Of a DNA stretch of 64,000 bases, positions 10,696-18,944 are shown one piece after another. Source of the stretch: Robiginitomaculum sp. (GTDB lineage: Bacteria; Pseudomonadota; Alphaproteobacteria; Caulobacterales; Maricaulaceae). The DNA is taken from contig JAJFFS010000017.1 in the NCBI GenBank assembly GCA_021776515.1, positions 140,301 through 204,300 of the forward strand, in the 5' to 3' direction. The translations under genes were made by a program, and so were the position numbers. Below the pieces are notes generated by a model that was not told the origin of the DNA, did not search any database, and saw only the letters and a list, made by a program, of their open reading frames with translations. Each line of letters begins with the position of its first letter. Within the stretch, counting starts at the first letter, position 1.

Positions 10696-11439
10696 ATGTC
10701 TCATTCAGCCAGTTCCCGCGTACAAAAACATATCGGCGATCCGGTGTCCGATTCCCCGGAATTGCCACAGGAAAAACTTGAAGAGATTTTTGCCGATATT
10801 CAGTCTGACCTGCGTTTTGATCACCAACTGAATGGCTGTTTGAATTGCGGTATTTGCACCGCCACATGCCCGGCGGCACATTATTACGATTTTTCCCCGC
10901 GCGAGATTGTCCAGCTTCTGTGGACTGAAAACCTTGATGGTATTTATGATGCCATGCAGGAAAAAATCTGGGCCTGCGCCCAATGCTATACCTGTGCGGC
11001 GCGCTGTCCGTTTGGCAATTCGCCGGGCGGGCTGGTGATGCTGATGCGCGAAACCTCGATCAAGCATGGCATGGAAAGTGCCAAGAATGTGCTGCGCCCG
11101 TTTAGCCGGGTTATGCTGAAGCTCATCTCCACCGGCAACCAGCTGTCGCCGGATATGATTAACCCTGACCATTTTGCTGATTGGGGCCCGAATATATCCA
11201 AGGTTGATGCGCCCTTGAAACTGCTGCGCAAGGCCATCCCCATGCCAACGCTAAACACCACCGAAACCGCGTGGGAAGTTAATCTGAAAACCTCCGTAGA
11301 GCTTTACACAATCTGGGAAGAAACCGGCGTTCTGGATCAGTTGGAAACCGTGGATGAGAACCTTTTTGATGTCATCCTCGATATTATGGATGAAAAACGC
11401 GAAGACTGGGAAGACTGGCAGGACGAACAGGACGACTGA
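10696..11439 (+). CDS. shdrC1: sHdr complex iron-sulfur subunit sHdrC1
   Basis: This is one of two HdrC-like electron-transfer subunits of the cytoplasmic sulfur-oxidising heterodisulfide-reductase-like complex. The 247-residue protein has two ferredoxin-type [4Fe-4S] motifs: Cys48, 51, 54 and 58 (CLNCGICTATCP) and Cys94, 97, 100 and 104 (CAQCYTCAARCP). The C-terminal third is helical, ending in an acidic Asp/Glu/Trp-rich tail. The frame stays open upstream into dsrE, but the ATG at 10696 preceded by GAGAGA gives the family start. It lies 18 bp before shdrB1. Confidence 0.93.
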   Translation: MSHSASSRVQKHIGDPVSDSPELPQEKLEEIFADIQSDLRFDHQLNGCLNCGICTATCPAAHYYDFSPREIVQLLWTENLDGIYDAMQEKIWACAQCYTCAARCPFGNSPGGLVMLMRETSIKHGMESAKNVLRPFSRVMLKLISTGNQLSPDMINPDHFADWGPNISKVDAPLKLLRKAIPMPTLNTTETAWEVNLKTSVELYTIWEETGVLDQLETVDENLFDVILDIMDEKREDWEDWQDEQDD

Positions 11440-11457
11440 CCGAAAAGGGAAGAAATA

Positions 11458-12822
11458 ATGGCTACGAAACCACCACAAAATGACGGCGAACGTTTTACCG
11501 GTCACGGGTCTGAATGGCGCGATGCAGACCTTAGCCGCGAAGAGGCGATGGTCGCCACATCATGGGTAGAACAGAAAATTGATAAACGCTCCATGCTGAC
11601 CAACAAGGATCGCGTACACGACATTCGTGATGTGATGTGGCAGCTGGAAAAAGAGGGCGAGATCAAGGTTCACCGGGTTAGTGAGCAGCATGAGCCGATC
11701 ATGGCCAAGACGCTTTACGGCTGGGACAAAAAAATCCCCACCAATCAGCTTTGGCATCATAAATCCTGCGGTCAGTGCGGCAATATTCCGGGCTATCCGG
11801 CGTCTTTGCTTTGGCTGATGAACATGATGGACATCCGCTATCTGGATGAAACCGACCAGACCTCCTGCACCGCGTGGAATTATCATGGTTCGGGCATTGG
11901 TAACATCGAAAGTCTGGCCGCCGTTTTTCTGCGTAATTTTCATCAGGCCTATGTTTCGGCCAAGGCCGAGGGCAAGCCCGAGGGGTATTATTACCCACTG
12001 GTGCATTGCGGTACATCCTTTGGTAATTACAAGGAAGTGCGCGAGTTTTTATTGCTCTCGTCAGAGCTGCGTGAGCGGGTAAAGAAAATTCTGGGCAAGC
12101 TTGACCGCCTCGTTGATGGCAAGCTGCTGATCCCCGAAGAAGTGGTGCATTATACCGAATGGGCGCACGTGATGCGCGGGCGCATCAAAGAGCACCAGGT
12201 GATTGATTGCGCCAACATTCGCGCCACCATCCACCCGGCCTGTCATGTTTATAAAATGATCCCGCAGGACGTGATTTACGATGATGATGTGCTTGATGGA
12301 AACCGCGTGGCGGTATCCACCGGACTTATTCAGGAAATGGGCGCACAAATCATAGATTATTCCACCTGGTATGATTGCTGCGGTTTTGGCTTTCGCCACA
12401 TCATTTCAGAGCGCGAATTTACCCGTTCTTATGCCATAGACCGCAAGATCAAGGTGGCTGTTGAAGAGGCCAATTCAGACGTCATGATCGGCCATGATAC
12501 GGGCTGCATCACCACGCTGGACAAGAACCAGTGGATTGGTCAGGCCGAGGGTAAAAACTATGACCTGCCGGTCATATCCGATGTGCAGTTTGCCGCGCTG
12601 GTTTGCGGGGCGCATCCTTATAAAATTGTACAATCGCACTGGCATGCGTCATCCACCGAGAAACTGTTTGAAAAGCTGGGCATAGACTGGCGCGCCAAAA
12701 AGGCCGAGTTCGAGGATTACCTCAAACAAATCGAGGCTGGCGGCGAACAGGAAAACCTTTACGACCCCCGCCGCCGCATTACCGGTGGGCCGGGCTATAA
12801 AAAGCTAGAGCAAATCACATGA
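11458..12822 (+). CDS. shdrB1: sHdr complex subunit sHdrB1 (CCG-domain protein)
   Basis: HdrB-like subunits carry the site where disulfides or sulfur substrates are handled. The 454-residue protein has an N-terminal extension of about 95 residues, then cysteines 104, 107, 137 and 184 and a second set at 262, 307-308 (CCGFGF) and 350. Compared with the canonical CCG motif (C, CCG, CxxC) both sets are incomplete: the first has CTAWN where CCG is expected, and the second ends in DTGC instead of CxxC. This differs from sHdrB2 in the same operon, which is canonical. The ribosome site is AGGGAAGA and the gene overlaps shdrA by 4 bp (ATGA). Confidence 0.92.
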   Translation: MATKPPQNDGERFTGHGSEWRDADLSREEAMVATSWVEQKIDKRSMLTNKDRVHDIRDVMWQLEKEGEIKVHRVSEQHEPIMAKTLYGWDKKIPTNQLWHHKSCGQCGNIPGYPASLLWLMNMMDIRYLDETDQTSCTAWNYHGSGIGNIESLAAVFLRNFHQAYVSAKAEGKPEGYYYPLVHCGTSFGNYKEVREFLLLSSELRERVKKILGKLDRLVDGKLLIPEEVVHYTEWAHVMRGRIKEHQVIDCANIRATIHPACHVYKMIPQDVIYDDDVLDGNRVAVSTGLIQEMGAQIIDYSTWYDCCGFGFRHIISEREFTRSYAIDRKIKVAVEEANSDVMIGHDTGCITTLDKNQWIGQAEGKNYDLPVISDVQFAALVCGAHPYKIVQSHWHASSTEKLFEKLGIDWRAKKAEFEDYLKQIEAGGEQENLYDPRRRITGGPGYKKLEQIT

Positions 12823-13871
12823 GCACCAAACCGATACTCATCGTTGGTGGTGGCCCCGCCGGGCTAGCCGCCGCGCATGCACTGGCCAGTGTTGGCCAGA
12901 AATCTATCATTGTGGAAAAGAAAGACAGCCTCGGCGGCACCCCCATTCATTCGGGCTATGCCAAGCTGGTGCCCTCTGGTGAGTGGGCCAAGGACGCCAT
13001 TGGCGGCATGGTTGACCGGGTGACGGGCAATAAGCTGGTCACCGTAAAAACCGGCACCACGGTTTCTGAATTTTCCGGTAAGCCGGGTAATTTTTCTGTG
13101 AAATACTCTAAAGGCAAAGGCAATGCGGTTAGTGCGGCTGTATTGTGTACCGGCTTTACCCATTTTGACAGCATCAACAAGCCCGAATGGGGTTTTGGCA
13201 GCTTTCCTGATGTGGTGACCACCACCCAGGTCGAACAAATGATTTCCTCGGGGCAGGGGGTGCGCCGCCCGTCCAACGGAGAAAAACCAAAACGTGTGGC
13301 AATATTGCTCTGCGTTGGTTCGCGTGACCGGCAAATTGGCCGCGAATGGTGCTCGAAAATATGCTGTTCAGTATCGGCCAATCTGGCCATGGAAATTCGC
13401 GAGGAACTGCCTGATTGCCATGTCTATGTCTATTATATGGACATTCGCACCTTTGGCCTTCTGGAAACCAAATACTATTGGAAAAGCCAGGAAGAGTTCA
13501 AAGTTAAATACATCAAGGCCCGCATTGCCGAGGTCACCTCGGACGGCGACAAGGTTATCGTCAAGGGCGAGGATACGCTGGTCAAGCGCCCGATCACCAT
13601 CCCGTTTGACATGGTGGTTCATGCGGTGGGCATGGACCCCAATGTGGATAATTTGCTGATCTCGTCCATTTTTGATGTGGATCTGGAACCCAATGGGTTT
13701 ATCGACCGGGCCAGTTCCTATGGCGGCATGGGGGCCAGCTCCCGCGAGGGGGTGTTCGTTGCCGGTTCAGCCATGGGGCCGGAAACCATTGATGATTCAA
13801 TTGCCCAGGGGCAGGCGGCGGCATTTTCTGCGCTGGCCATTGCCAATGGCCAACTGGCCGCAGCGGAGTAA
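12819..13871 (+). CDS. shdrA: sHdr complex flavoprotein subunit sHdrA
   Basis: sHdrA is the FAD- and [4Fe-4S]-carrying core of the complex. The 350-residue protein opens with a dinucleotide-binding GGGPAGLAAA motif (residues 10-19) and an acidic VEKK (32-35) that ends the second strand. A typical HdrA cluster segment follows, with Cys165, Cys178, Cys182 and Cys183 (CVGSRD, then EWCSKICC). It is much shorter than methanogen HdrA and lacks the extra ferredoxin and thioredoxin-reductase-like insertions, as is known for the sulfur-oxidising type. The C-terminus GSAMGPETIDDSIAQGQAAA closes the FAD domain. The start codon overlaps the shdrB1 stop. Confidence 0.94.
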   Translation: MSTKPILIVGGGPAGLAAAHALASVGQKSIIVEKKDSLGGTPIHSGYAKLVPSGEWAKDAIGGMVDRVTGNKLVTVKTGTTVSEFSGKPGNFSVKYSKGKGNAVSAAVLCTGFTHFDSINKPEWGFGSFPDVVTTTQVEQMISSGQGVRRPSNGEKPKRVAILLCVGSRDRQIGREWCSKICCSVSANLAMEIREELPDCHVYVYYMDIRTFGLLETKYYWKSQEEFKVKYIKARIAEVTSDGDKVIVKGEDTLVKRPITIPFDMVVHAVGMDPNVDNLLISSIFDVDLEPNGFIDRASSYGGMGASSREGVFVAGSAMGPETIDDSIAQGQAAAFSALAIANGQLAAAE

Positions 13872-13941
13872 GCAAGATCAATATTGTGAAACAATTTATT
13901 GATAGCACACGATTAAGGCCGCGCGTGTCTCCATCACCAGT

Positions 13942-14037
13942 GTGTCACCCCGGAAGCCTTTTGGCTATCCGGGGCCTATTTTGCGCGGCAGTTTTGCAAT
14001 GGGTCCCGGATAAAGCTCCGCTTTTCCGGGATGACAC
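13942..14037. repeat. Inverted-repeat element inside the sHdr operon
   Basis: Two divergent copies of a palindromic intergenic repeat face each other: GTGTCACCCCGGAAGCC near 13942 and its partner ending CCGGGATGACAC at 14037, with ATCCGGGG and GTCCCGGAT internal arms. The element occupies the only large gap (201 bp) in the operon, between shdrA and the following gene. Similar mobile palindromes are frequent between alphaproteobacterial genes. Its transcript would fold into strong hairpins, which could lower or uncouple expression of the downstream half of the operon. Confidence 0.75.
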
Positions 14038-14072
14038 GACTTTTGACCTTGTTGATGGGGCTGTGGTCTAAG

Positions 14073-14945
14073 ATGTTGTCCTTTCTCAATAATTCAAAAA
14101 AGGATAAACCCGCGGGCGAGGCACGTCCGCAATTGCAGCTTTCCGGGCCTGTCTTGCAACAAGCCTTGCAAAGTCTGGTTCAGGGATGCGAGCCTTTGGG
14201 CGGTATCGAGCGTTATATTGCCGCCTTGAAGCTAAAATCCACGCTGTTTCAGGAAGCCTTGCTGGAAGGCCGTCATGAAACCATGACAGTGGAGACCTTT
14301 GCCGGTTTGTGCGCCTTTATGTCCACGGTGCGCCGCCGCATTGCCCCTTATCTGGAACCAGAGGAATTTACCGCGCTTAAAGGCGCTGTTGGTGATTTGC
14401 TTGATGGCCGTGAAGATACATCCACCGCAGATGACCGCCTGACCGCCTTTTGCGCAGCATTTCCTGATGATAAAAAACACCGCTGGGTGCGCGACCTGGC
14501 GGCAGAAATTTTGCATAATGTGGACCCGGAGCGCTATCCGTTAATGACCCGCTGGATGTGGGACAGGCAAGCCAATACCGGGGTATTACGCGAGCTATGG
14601 TTTGATGATGAAATTGACCACATTACCCTGGATATTTCAGATAGATACATCACTTTCCTCACCTTACGCGCAGAGGTCAGTTTGTATTTGAGCGAGAATG
14701 GTATTTTCCGCGATGTCCAGTGTTATATGGACCTTTTATGTGCGCAGATTTACGCCGATTATATTTGCGCCCAGGGCGGGTCATATTTGCGTACCGATTT
14801 TTCTTCACCGCAGGACCCGATGGAATACACGCGCCGACTTTTGGGGCTGGACGGGGTGAAGGCCAATACTAACAAAACACGTCTTAAATCCATCGATGGC
14901 ACGGCTTTCGTGCTTGATGATGCTAACCTCTTGCAACAGAACTGA
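14073..14945 (+). CDS. Conserved hypothetical protein of the sHdr operon (between shdrA and shdrC2)
   Basis: The 290-residue protein is mostly helical, has no signal peptide, no membrane helix and no clustered cysteines, so a soluble cytoplasmic accessory or structural role fits. I do not recognise a domain. A gene of unknown function at exactly this place is a regular part of the published core order C1-B1-A-hyp-C2-B2. The frame is open back to 14031, but that part is the repeat element, and the ATG at 14073 is the sensible start. It lies 8 bp before shdrC2. Confidence 0.85.
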   Translation: MLSFLNNSKKDKPAGEARPQLQLSGPVLQQALQSLVQGCEPLGGIERYIAALKLKSTLFQEALLEGRHETMTVETFAGLCAFMSTVRRRIAPYLEPEEFTALKGAVGDLLDGREDTSTADDRLTAFCAAFPDDKKHRWVRDLAAEILHNVDPERYPLMTRWMWDRQANTGVLRELWFDDEIDHITLDISDRYITFLTLRAEVSLYLSENGIFRDVQCYMDLLCAQIYADYICAQGGSYLRTDFSSPQDPMEYTRRLLGLDGVKANTNKTRLKSIDGTAFVLDDANLLQQN

Positions 14946-14953
14946 GCGAACTC

Positions 14954-15694
14954 ATGGCTATTCATGAAAAAAACCTGATCCGCCCGGAAAACATCAAAAC
15001 CCACGATAATCTGGTTATTGATGGTGTGGATGTTTCCGGCCATTGGAGCACGTTTATCGAAACCCGTGTGGTTACCGATTATAACGAGCAATTGCAGGAA
15101 GAAATCGCGGCGCTGCCGGGCGGGGAGTACATCCACAGGTGCTGGCAATGTGGCTCGTGCACCAATGCCTGTACGGTCAACGCTATTAACCCAGATTTTA
15201 ACCCGCGCTACTGGATTTACCTTATTCGCATGGGCATGGAATCCGAGCTTCTGCGCGACAAGGAAATTATCTGGCAGTGCGTATCGTGTAATAAATGCAC
15301 CTATGCCTGCCCGCGTGATGTGGTGCCCGAAGGGGTGATGAAGGCCACGGCCCACTGGCTGGAGCTAAAAGGCCACACTGAAACCACACCCTCGACCATA
15401 TTTGATACCATCTTTACCGATCAGGTGGTGAATACCGGCAAGATTGAAGATGGGGCCATTATCAAGAACTTCCTTCTGCAAACCAAACAGCCGCTTATTC
15501 AGGACTGGCTGGTTCAGATGGTCAAACAGATGATCTGGAACTTGCCGATCAAATTTTTAATGAATATGGGCCTGGCCACTATTTTCCACCCCCGTACAAA
15601 ACGCTGGGATAAAACCCGGGACGCCATCCGTGAACATATTGCCGAGGAAAAGGCCGCTGAGCGTGCTGCGCTTGGCCTTGATGCTGCCGAATAG
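14954..15694 (+). CDS. shdrC2: sHdr complex iron-sulfur subunit sHdrC2
   Basis: This is the second HdrC-like ferredoxin subunit of the sHdr complex. The 246-residue protein has two [4Fe-4S] motifs, Cys63, 66, 69 and 73 (CWQCGSCTNAC) and Cys109, 112, 115 and 119 (CVSCNKCTYACP), followed by a helical region. It differs from sHdrC1 in having a long N-terminal segment before the first cluster and a C-terminus rich in Ala, Glu and Arg instead of an acidic tail. It is packed between the hypothetical gene (8 bp) and shdrB2 (10 bp), so the three are co-translated or at least co-transcribed. Confidence 0.93.
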   Translation: MAIHEKNLIRPENIKTHDNLVIDGVDVSGHWSTFIETRVVTDYNEQLQEEIAALPGGEYIHRCWQCGSCTNACTVNAINPDFNPRYWIYLIRMGMESELLRDKEIIWQCVSCNKCTYACPRDVVPEGVMKATAHWLELKGHTETTPSTIFDTIFTDQVVNTGKIEDGAIIKNFLLQTKQPLIQDWLVQMVKQMIWNLPIKFLMNMGLATIFHPRTKRWDKTRDAIREHIAEEKAAERAALGLDAAE

Positions 15695-15704
15695 GAATTT
15701 AATT

Positions 15705-16640
15705 ATGCCGGAACGCAAAGAAAAATACAAAAAAGTCGCCTATTACCACGGCTGTGCGCTCGAAGGTTCGGGGCAGCCCTATAATACCTCAACGCGCGCC
15801 ATTGCTAAAAAGCTGGACCTGGAACTTGTGGACATCAAGAACTGGAATTGCTGCGGCGCCATGGAGGTCAAGAATGTTGATCCTGAAATTCAGACTTATC
15901 TATCGTCACGAGTAATGTCTTTGGCCCATAATGACATGGGGCAGGATGTGGTGATGGCACCGTGTAACGGCTGTTATCACAACCTCAAAAAGGCTGAATA
16001 CGACATCGCTAACAAGGAAAAATCCCGCGAGGTGGTCGAGAAAATCTCCGCCAAGGCAGATCATCCTAAATATGAAGCCGGGCAAGTGGAAACCATTCAT
16101 GCACTGGATTGGCTAAAGTTTGGCTATGGCGAGGATGAGTTAAAGGCGAAAATCAAGGGCGGCCTTAAAGGCCTGAAAGTCGCCAATTATTACGGTTGTA
16201 TGTACACGCGCCCGCGCCATATTTTCCCCGAAAAAGATCAAGGCGGCGATAGTGATAGCACCTCGCAGCCGCATTATATGGATGACCTTCTGGCCATTGC
16301 CGGGGCAGAGAATGTAGACTTTCCCCTGAAAACCGCCTGTTGCGGTGGGGCGCATACATTGTCGGATAGCGACACCTCAACCAAACTGGTGCTGAATATC
16401 CTGCAAGCCGCTGAAGCTGCTGGCGCGGATGTTATCGCCACCGAGTGTCCAACCTGCCATAGCGGGCTGGAGATGCACCAGATACGTGCGCTGAAACGCA
16501 TGTCAGCCGAGACCAATGTGAAGGTGATTTACTTTACCCAATTGCTGGGGCTGGCCCTGGGCTTGAGCGCCCGCAAAGTGGGCATCCATGAAAACGTCTC
16601 TAACTCAATTCCCATGTTAAAGGCTAAGAAAATCGCATGA
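15705..16640 (+). CDS. shdrB2: sHdr complex subunit sHdrB2 with two canonical CCG motifs
   Basis: The 311-residue protein carries two complete CCG motifs: Cys17, Cys49-Cys50-Gly51 and Cys87-x-x-Cys90; then Cys165, Cys212-Cys213-Gly214 and Cys248-x-x-Cys251. In HdrB each motif binds a noncubane [4Fe-4S] cluster that reduces or forms disulfides, so this subunit is the likely catalytic site for LbpA-bound sulfur. The frame extends upstream into shdrC2 (from 15630), but the ATG at 15705, after AGGAATT, gives the family start MPERKEKY. The stop overlaps the next start (ATGA). Confidence 0.94.
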   Translation: MPERKEKYKKVAYYHGCALEGSGQPYNTSTRAIAKKLDLELVDIKNWNCCGAMEVKNVDPEIQTYLSSRVMSLAHNDMGQDVVMAPCNGCYHNLKKAEYDIANKEKSREVVEKISAKADHPKYEAGQVETIHALDWLKFGYGEDELKAKIKGGLKGLKVANYYGCMYTRPRHIFPEKDQGGDSDSTSQPHYMDDLLAIAGAENVDFPLKTACCGGAHTLSDSDTSTKLVLNILQAAEAAGADVIATECPTCHSGLEMHQIRALKRMSAETNVKVIYFTQLLGLALGLSARKVGIHENVSNSIPMLKAKKIA

Positions 16641-17053
16641 GGCCTGTTGCTGACATTGGAAAAGCCTTGGAGGCACCTTTACCAGAGAATGATCCGCTGG
16701 CGGCAGCAATATTCATGCTGCATGCGGGCGAGGAAATTCTGGAGCACTGGCTGGCTGCCCACGACAAGACCCCAACGGATGAAATGAAAGAGGGCTTTCG
16801 CATTCTGGCTTTGCACCGCCAGGGTGCCAAGGGCGATCCCAGCTTTAATGCGTGCCGCGAAACGGCGCGTGAGCTGGTTTACCATTATAACATCATCCGC
16901 CTTGAGCCAGATCACGCAGACACGCTAAAACGACTTTCCATGATGCGGCTTGTGGCCAATCACCTCTTTCTATTTGTTAGCGGTAAAATGGAAGTCGCCG
17001 GACTGGGAGAGTTTTGTTGCTCTTCCAAACCAATACGGCTAAACACTATATAA
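16637..17053 (+). CDS. Hypothetical protein between shdrB2 and lbpA
   Basis: The 138-residue protein is predicted helical and soluble and starts within the shdrB2 stop codon (ATGA), so it is translationally coupled to the complex. I recognise no named domain. Visible features are a cysteine at residue 74 (FNACRET) and a C-terminal CCSSKP with two adjacent cysteines, plus several His and Asp residues. The position directly before lbpA suggests a helper of LbpA or sHdrB2, but that is inference from context only. Confidence 0.8.
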   Translation: MRPVADIGKALEAPLPENDPLAAAIFMLHAGEEILEHWLAAHDKTPTDEMKEGFRILALHRQGAKGDPSFNACRETARELVYHYNIIRLEPDHADTLKRLSMMRLVANHLFLFVSGKMEVAGLGEFCCSSKPIRLNTI

Positions 17054-17080
17054 TTATTTTAACCATAAGGATTCTTAATT

Positions 17081-17518
17081 ATGCCAGACGTTCGCGGTTG
17101 CCATTTTCCTGAAGACCTTCTTTACGATGTTGAAAATCATATTTGGGTACAGGAACAGGGTGACGGAAAAATCAGGTTAGGCATGACTTCTGTGGCCACC
17201 GCCATGGCTGGGCAACTGGTTGCTTTTACGCCAAAAAAGCTGGGCCGCAGTGTCAAGGCCGGGCGTTCATGTGCGACGGTGGAATCTGGTAAATGGGTTG
17301 GCCCGGCAAAATCTCTGGCTGGCGGCGAAGTTGTGGCTTCAAATGAGGCTTTAATTGCCAAGCCGGATCTGGCCAATGATGACCCTTATGCCAACTGGAT
17401 GGTTGAAATTGCCGCCGAGGACTGGGACAGCATTAAAGGTGGTTATGTTTCCGGTGCTGACGTAGCTGCGCCCTATGAGGCCAAGATGGAAACCGATGGT
17501 TTCACCGGGTGTGAATAA
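17081..17518 (+). CDS. lbpA: Lipoate-binding protein LbpA (GcvH-like)
   Basis: LbpA is a dedicated relative of glycine-cleavage protein H that carries the sulfur substrate on its lipoyl arm to the sHdr complex. The 145-residue protein has the GcvH barrel (NHIWVQEQGDGKIRLGMTS) and a modification site VESGKWVGP with Lys71 in the place of the lipoylated lysine. The surrounding residues differ from the ESVKAAS of true GcvH, and no gcvT or gcvP is adjacent. The location at the end of the sHdr operon decides in favour of LbpA. There is also a Cys-containing N-terminus (RGCHFP) and a C-terminal GCE. The gene starts 27 bp after the preceding gene. Confidence 0.92.
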   Translation: MPDVRGCHFPEDLLYDVENHIWVQEQGDGKIRLGMTSVATAMAGQLVAFTPKKLGRSVKAGRSCATVESGKWVGPAKSLAGGEVVASNEALIAKPDLANDDPYANWMVEIAAEDWDSIKGGYVSGADVAAPYEAKMETDGFTGCE

Positions 17519-17583
17519 AGCTCTCACCTTGTCATTATCCGATCAGTTCGGGTAATCCAGATATAATTGATAAGAAAGACTGG

Positions 17584-17606
17584 ATTGCCGGTACAAGACC
17601 GGCAAT
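17584..17606. terminator. Palindromic hairpin after lbpA (terminator or REP-like repeat)
   Basis: Perfect 9-bp arms ATTGCCGGT and ACCGGCAAT are separated by a 5-base loop. A weaker hairpin of the same kind (ATTATCCGA and TCGGGTAAT) lies about 50 bases earlier. No T-run follows, so it may be a repeat that also ends or stabilises the sHdr transcript rather than a classic intrinsic terminator. Confidence 0.5.
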
Positions 17607-17698
17607 GACAGCTTGTACTATTTTACGAGTACGGGTAAACGCAAAACCCTCAAGCGTTTCTGACGCATAAACCCCGTATGCGAAAGGAAAATTGAGAC

Positions 17699-18937
17699 AT
17701 GTCACAATCTTTCAAATCGCGTAATGCGCTCGCCTTTATCTTTATTACCGTGCTTATCGATATGGCCGGGTTTGGTATTATCATGCCAATTCTGCCCGAC
17801 CTCATTCGTGAGTTGACAGGAAAGGACCTGGCCGGAGCCAGCTATTATGCGGGGGCGTTAATGCTGGCCTTTGCCGGCATGCAATTCTTGTGTGCGCCTT
17901 TGGTAGGAAATTTAAGCGACAGGTTCGGCAGGCGACCGGTATTATTGTTCTCGCTGGCGGGGTTTGGCATCAACTACGCCCTCATGGCATTTGCGCCAAC
18001 GCTGGCATGGCTGTTTTTGGGGCGTTTGGTTGCGGGCGCATTCGGCGCAACATTTTCCACCGCCGGTGCCTTTATTGCCGATGTTTCACCGCCGGAAAAA
18101 CGCGCGGCAAACTTTGGTCTGATCGGAGCCGCCTTTGGGGTGGGGTTTATCATCGGCCCGGTTTTGGGTGGTTTGTTAGCCGGTTATGGTCTGCGTGCGC
18201 CATTTTTGGCCGCTGCCCTTCTGTCCATGCTGAACTTTGCCTATGGTTTGTTTGTGCTGCCAGAAACGCTCCCCCCCGAAAAACGCCGGGTATTTGAGTG
18301 GCGTCGCGCCAACCCGTTAGGGGCATTCTATCATCTACGCACCCGGCCTGTGGTTATGGGCATGGCCTGGGTCATGCTGTTCTTTGGGATCGCACATCAG
18401 GTTTACCCTTCTGTTTGGGCGTTTTACACACAGGAAAAGTTCAACTGGACACCGCTCGACATCGGCCTGTCCCTGGGTGTGGTCGGGGTAGTTTTTGGAC
18501 TCAGTCAGGCACTGGTCACGCGCTGGGCAATACCCCGGTTTGGCGAGGTGCGCTCTGCTACAATCGGGATCATCGTTATGGTGCTGACCTATCTGGGCTA
18601 TGCGCTGGCGCAGGCGGGCTGGCAGCTTTATGTGGTCACCATAGCGTCGTTTCTGTCTGCCCTGATTGGCCCGGCCATTCAGGGTATCATGTCCAACCGG
18701 ACCTCTGAGTCCGAACAGGGCGAACTGCAGGGTGCACTGGCCAGCGTGGCGGCGGTGGGGGCCATAATTGGGCCATTGATTTTTACAGGTTTGTTTGGTG
18801 TATTCAGCGCAAAAGATGCTGCCATTTATTTGCCGGGCGCACCATTTTTTGGGGCATCGGCACTGGCTGCATTAGCCTTTATTGCCTTCAGTTTTGCTGT
18901 CAAAAGAATGAAGGCAAATCCACACGTGGCAGAGTGA
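17699..18937 (+). CDS. MFS efflux transporter of the TetA type (DHA1)
   Basis: The 412-residue protein has about twelve hydrophobic helices and the major-facilitator motif A in the loop between helices 2 and 3 ([11 protein letters not shown]). The [15 protein letters not shown] start and [14 protein letters not shown] segment resemble the TetA and TCR group of proton antiporters. Many chromosomal relatives are annotated as tetracycline resistance proteins without evidence of drug export, so the substrate is unknown. It ends 7 bp before tgt, so the pair probably shares a transcript. Confidence 0.85.
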   Translation: MSQSFKSRNALAFIFITVLIDMAGFGIIMPILPDLIRELTGKDLAGASYYAGALMLAFAGMQFLCAPLVGNLSDRFGRRPVLLFSLAGFGINYALMAFAPTLAWLFLGRLVAGAFGATFSTAGAFIADVSPPEKRAANFGLIGAAFGVGFIIGPVLGGLLAGYGLRAPFLAAALLSMLNFAYGLFVLPETLPPEKRRVFEWRRANPLGAFYHLRTRPVVMGMAWVMLFFGIAHQVYPSVWAFYTQEKFNWTPLDIGLSLGVVGVVFGLSQALVTRWAIPRFGEVRSATIGIIVMVLTYLGYALAQAGWQLYVVTIASFLSALIGPAIQGIMSNRTSESEQGELQGALASVAAVGAIIGPLIFTGLFGVFSAKDAAIYLPGAPFFGASALAALAFIAFSFAVKRMKANPHVAE

Positions 18938-18944
18938 GGACATT

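Noticed and set aside
13886..14071. Small open frame between shdrA and the hypothetical gene
   Set aside because: It consists of the palindromic repeat element and has no ribosome site.
17699..18937. Acquired tetracycline resistance gene
   Set aside because: The protein is a TetA-like MFS transporter but sits in a normal chromosomal context without mobile-element signs. Drug specificity cannot be claimed.
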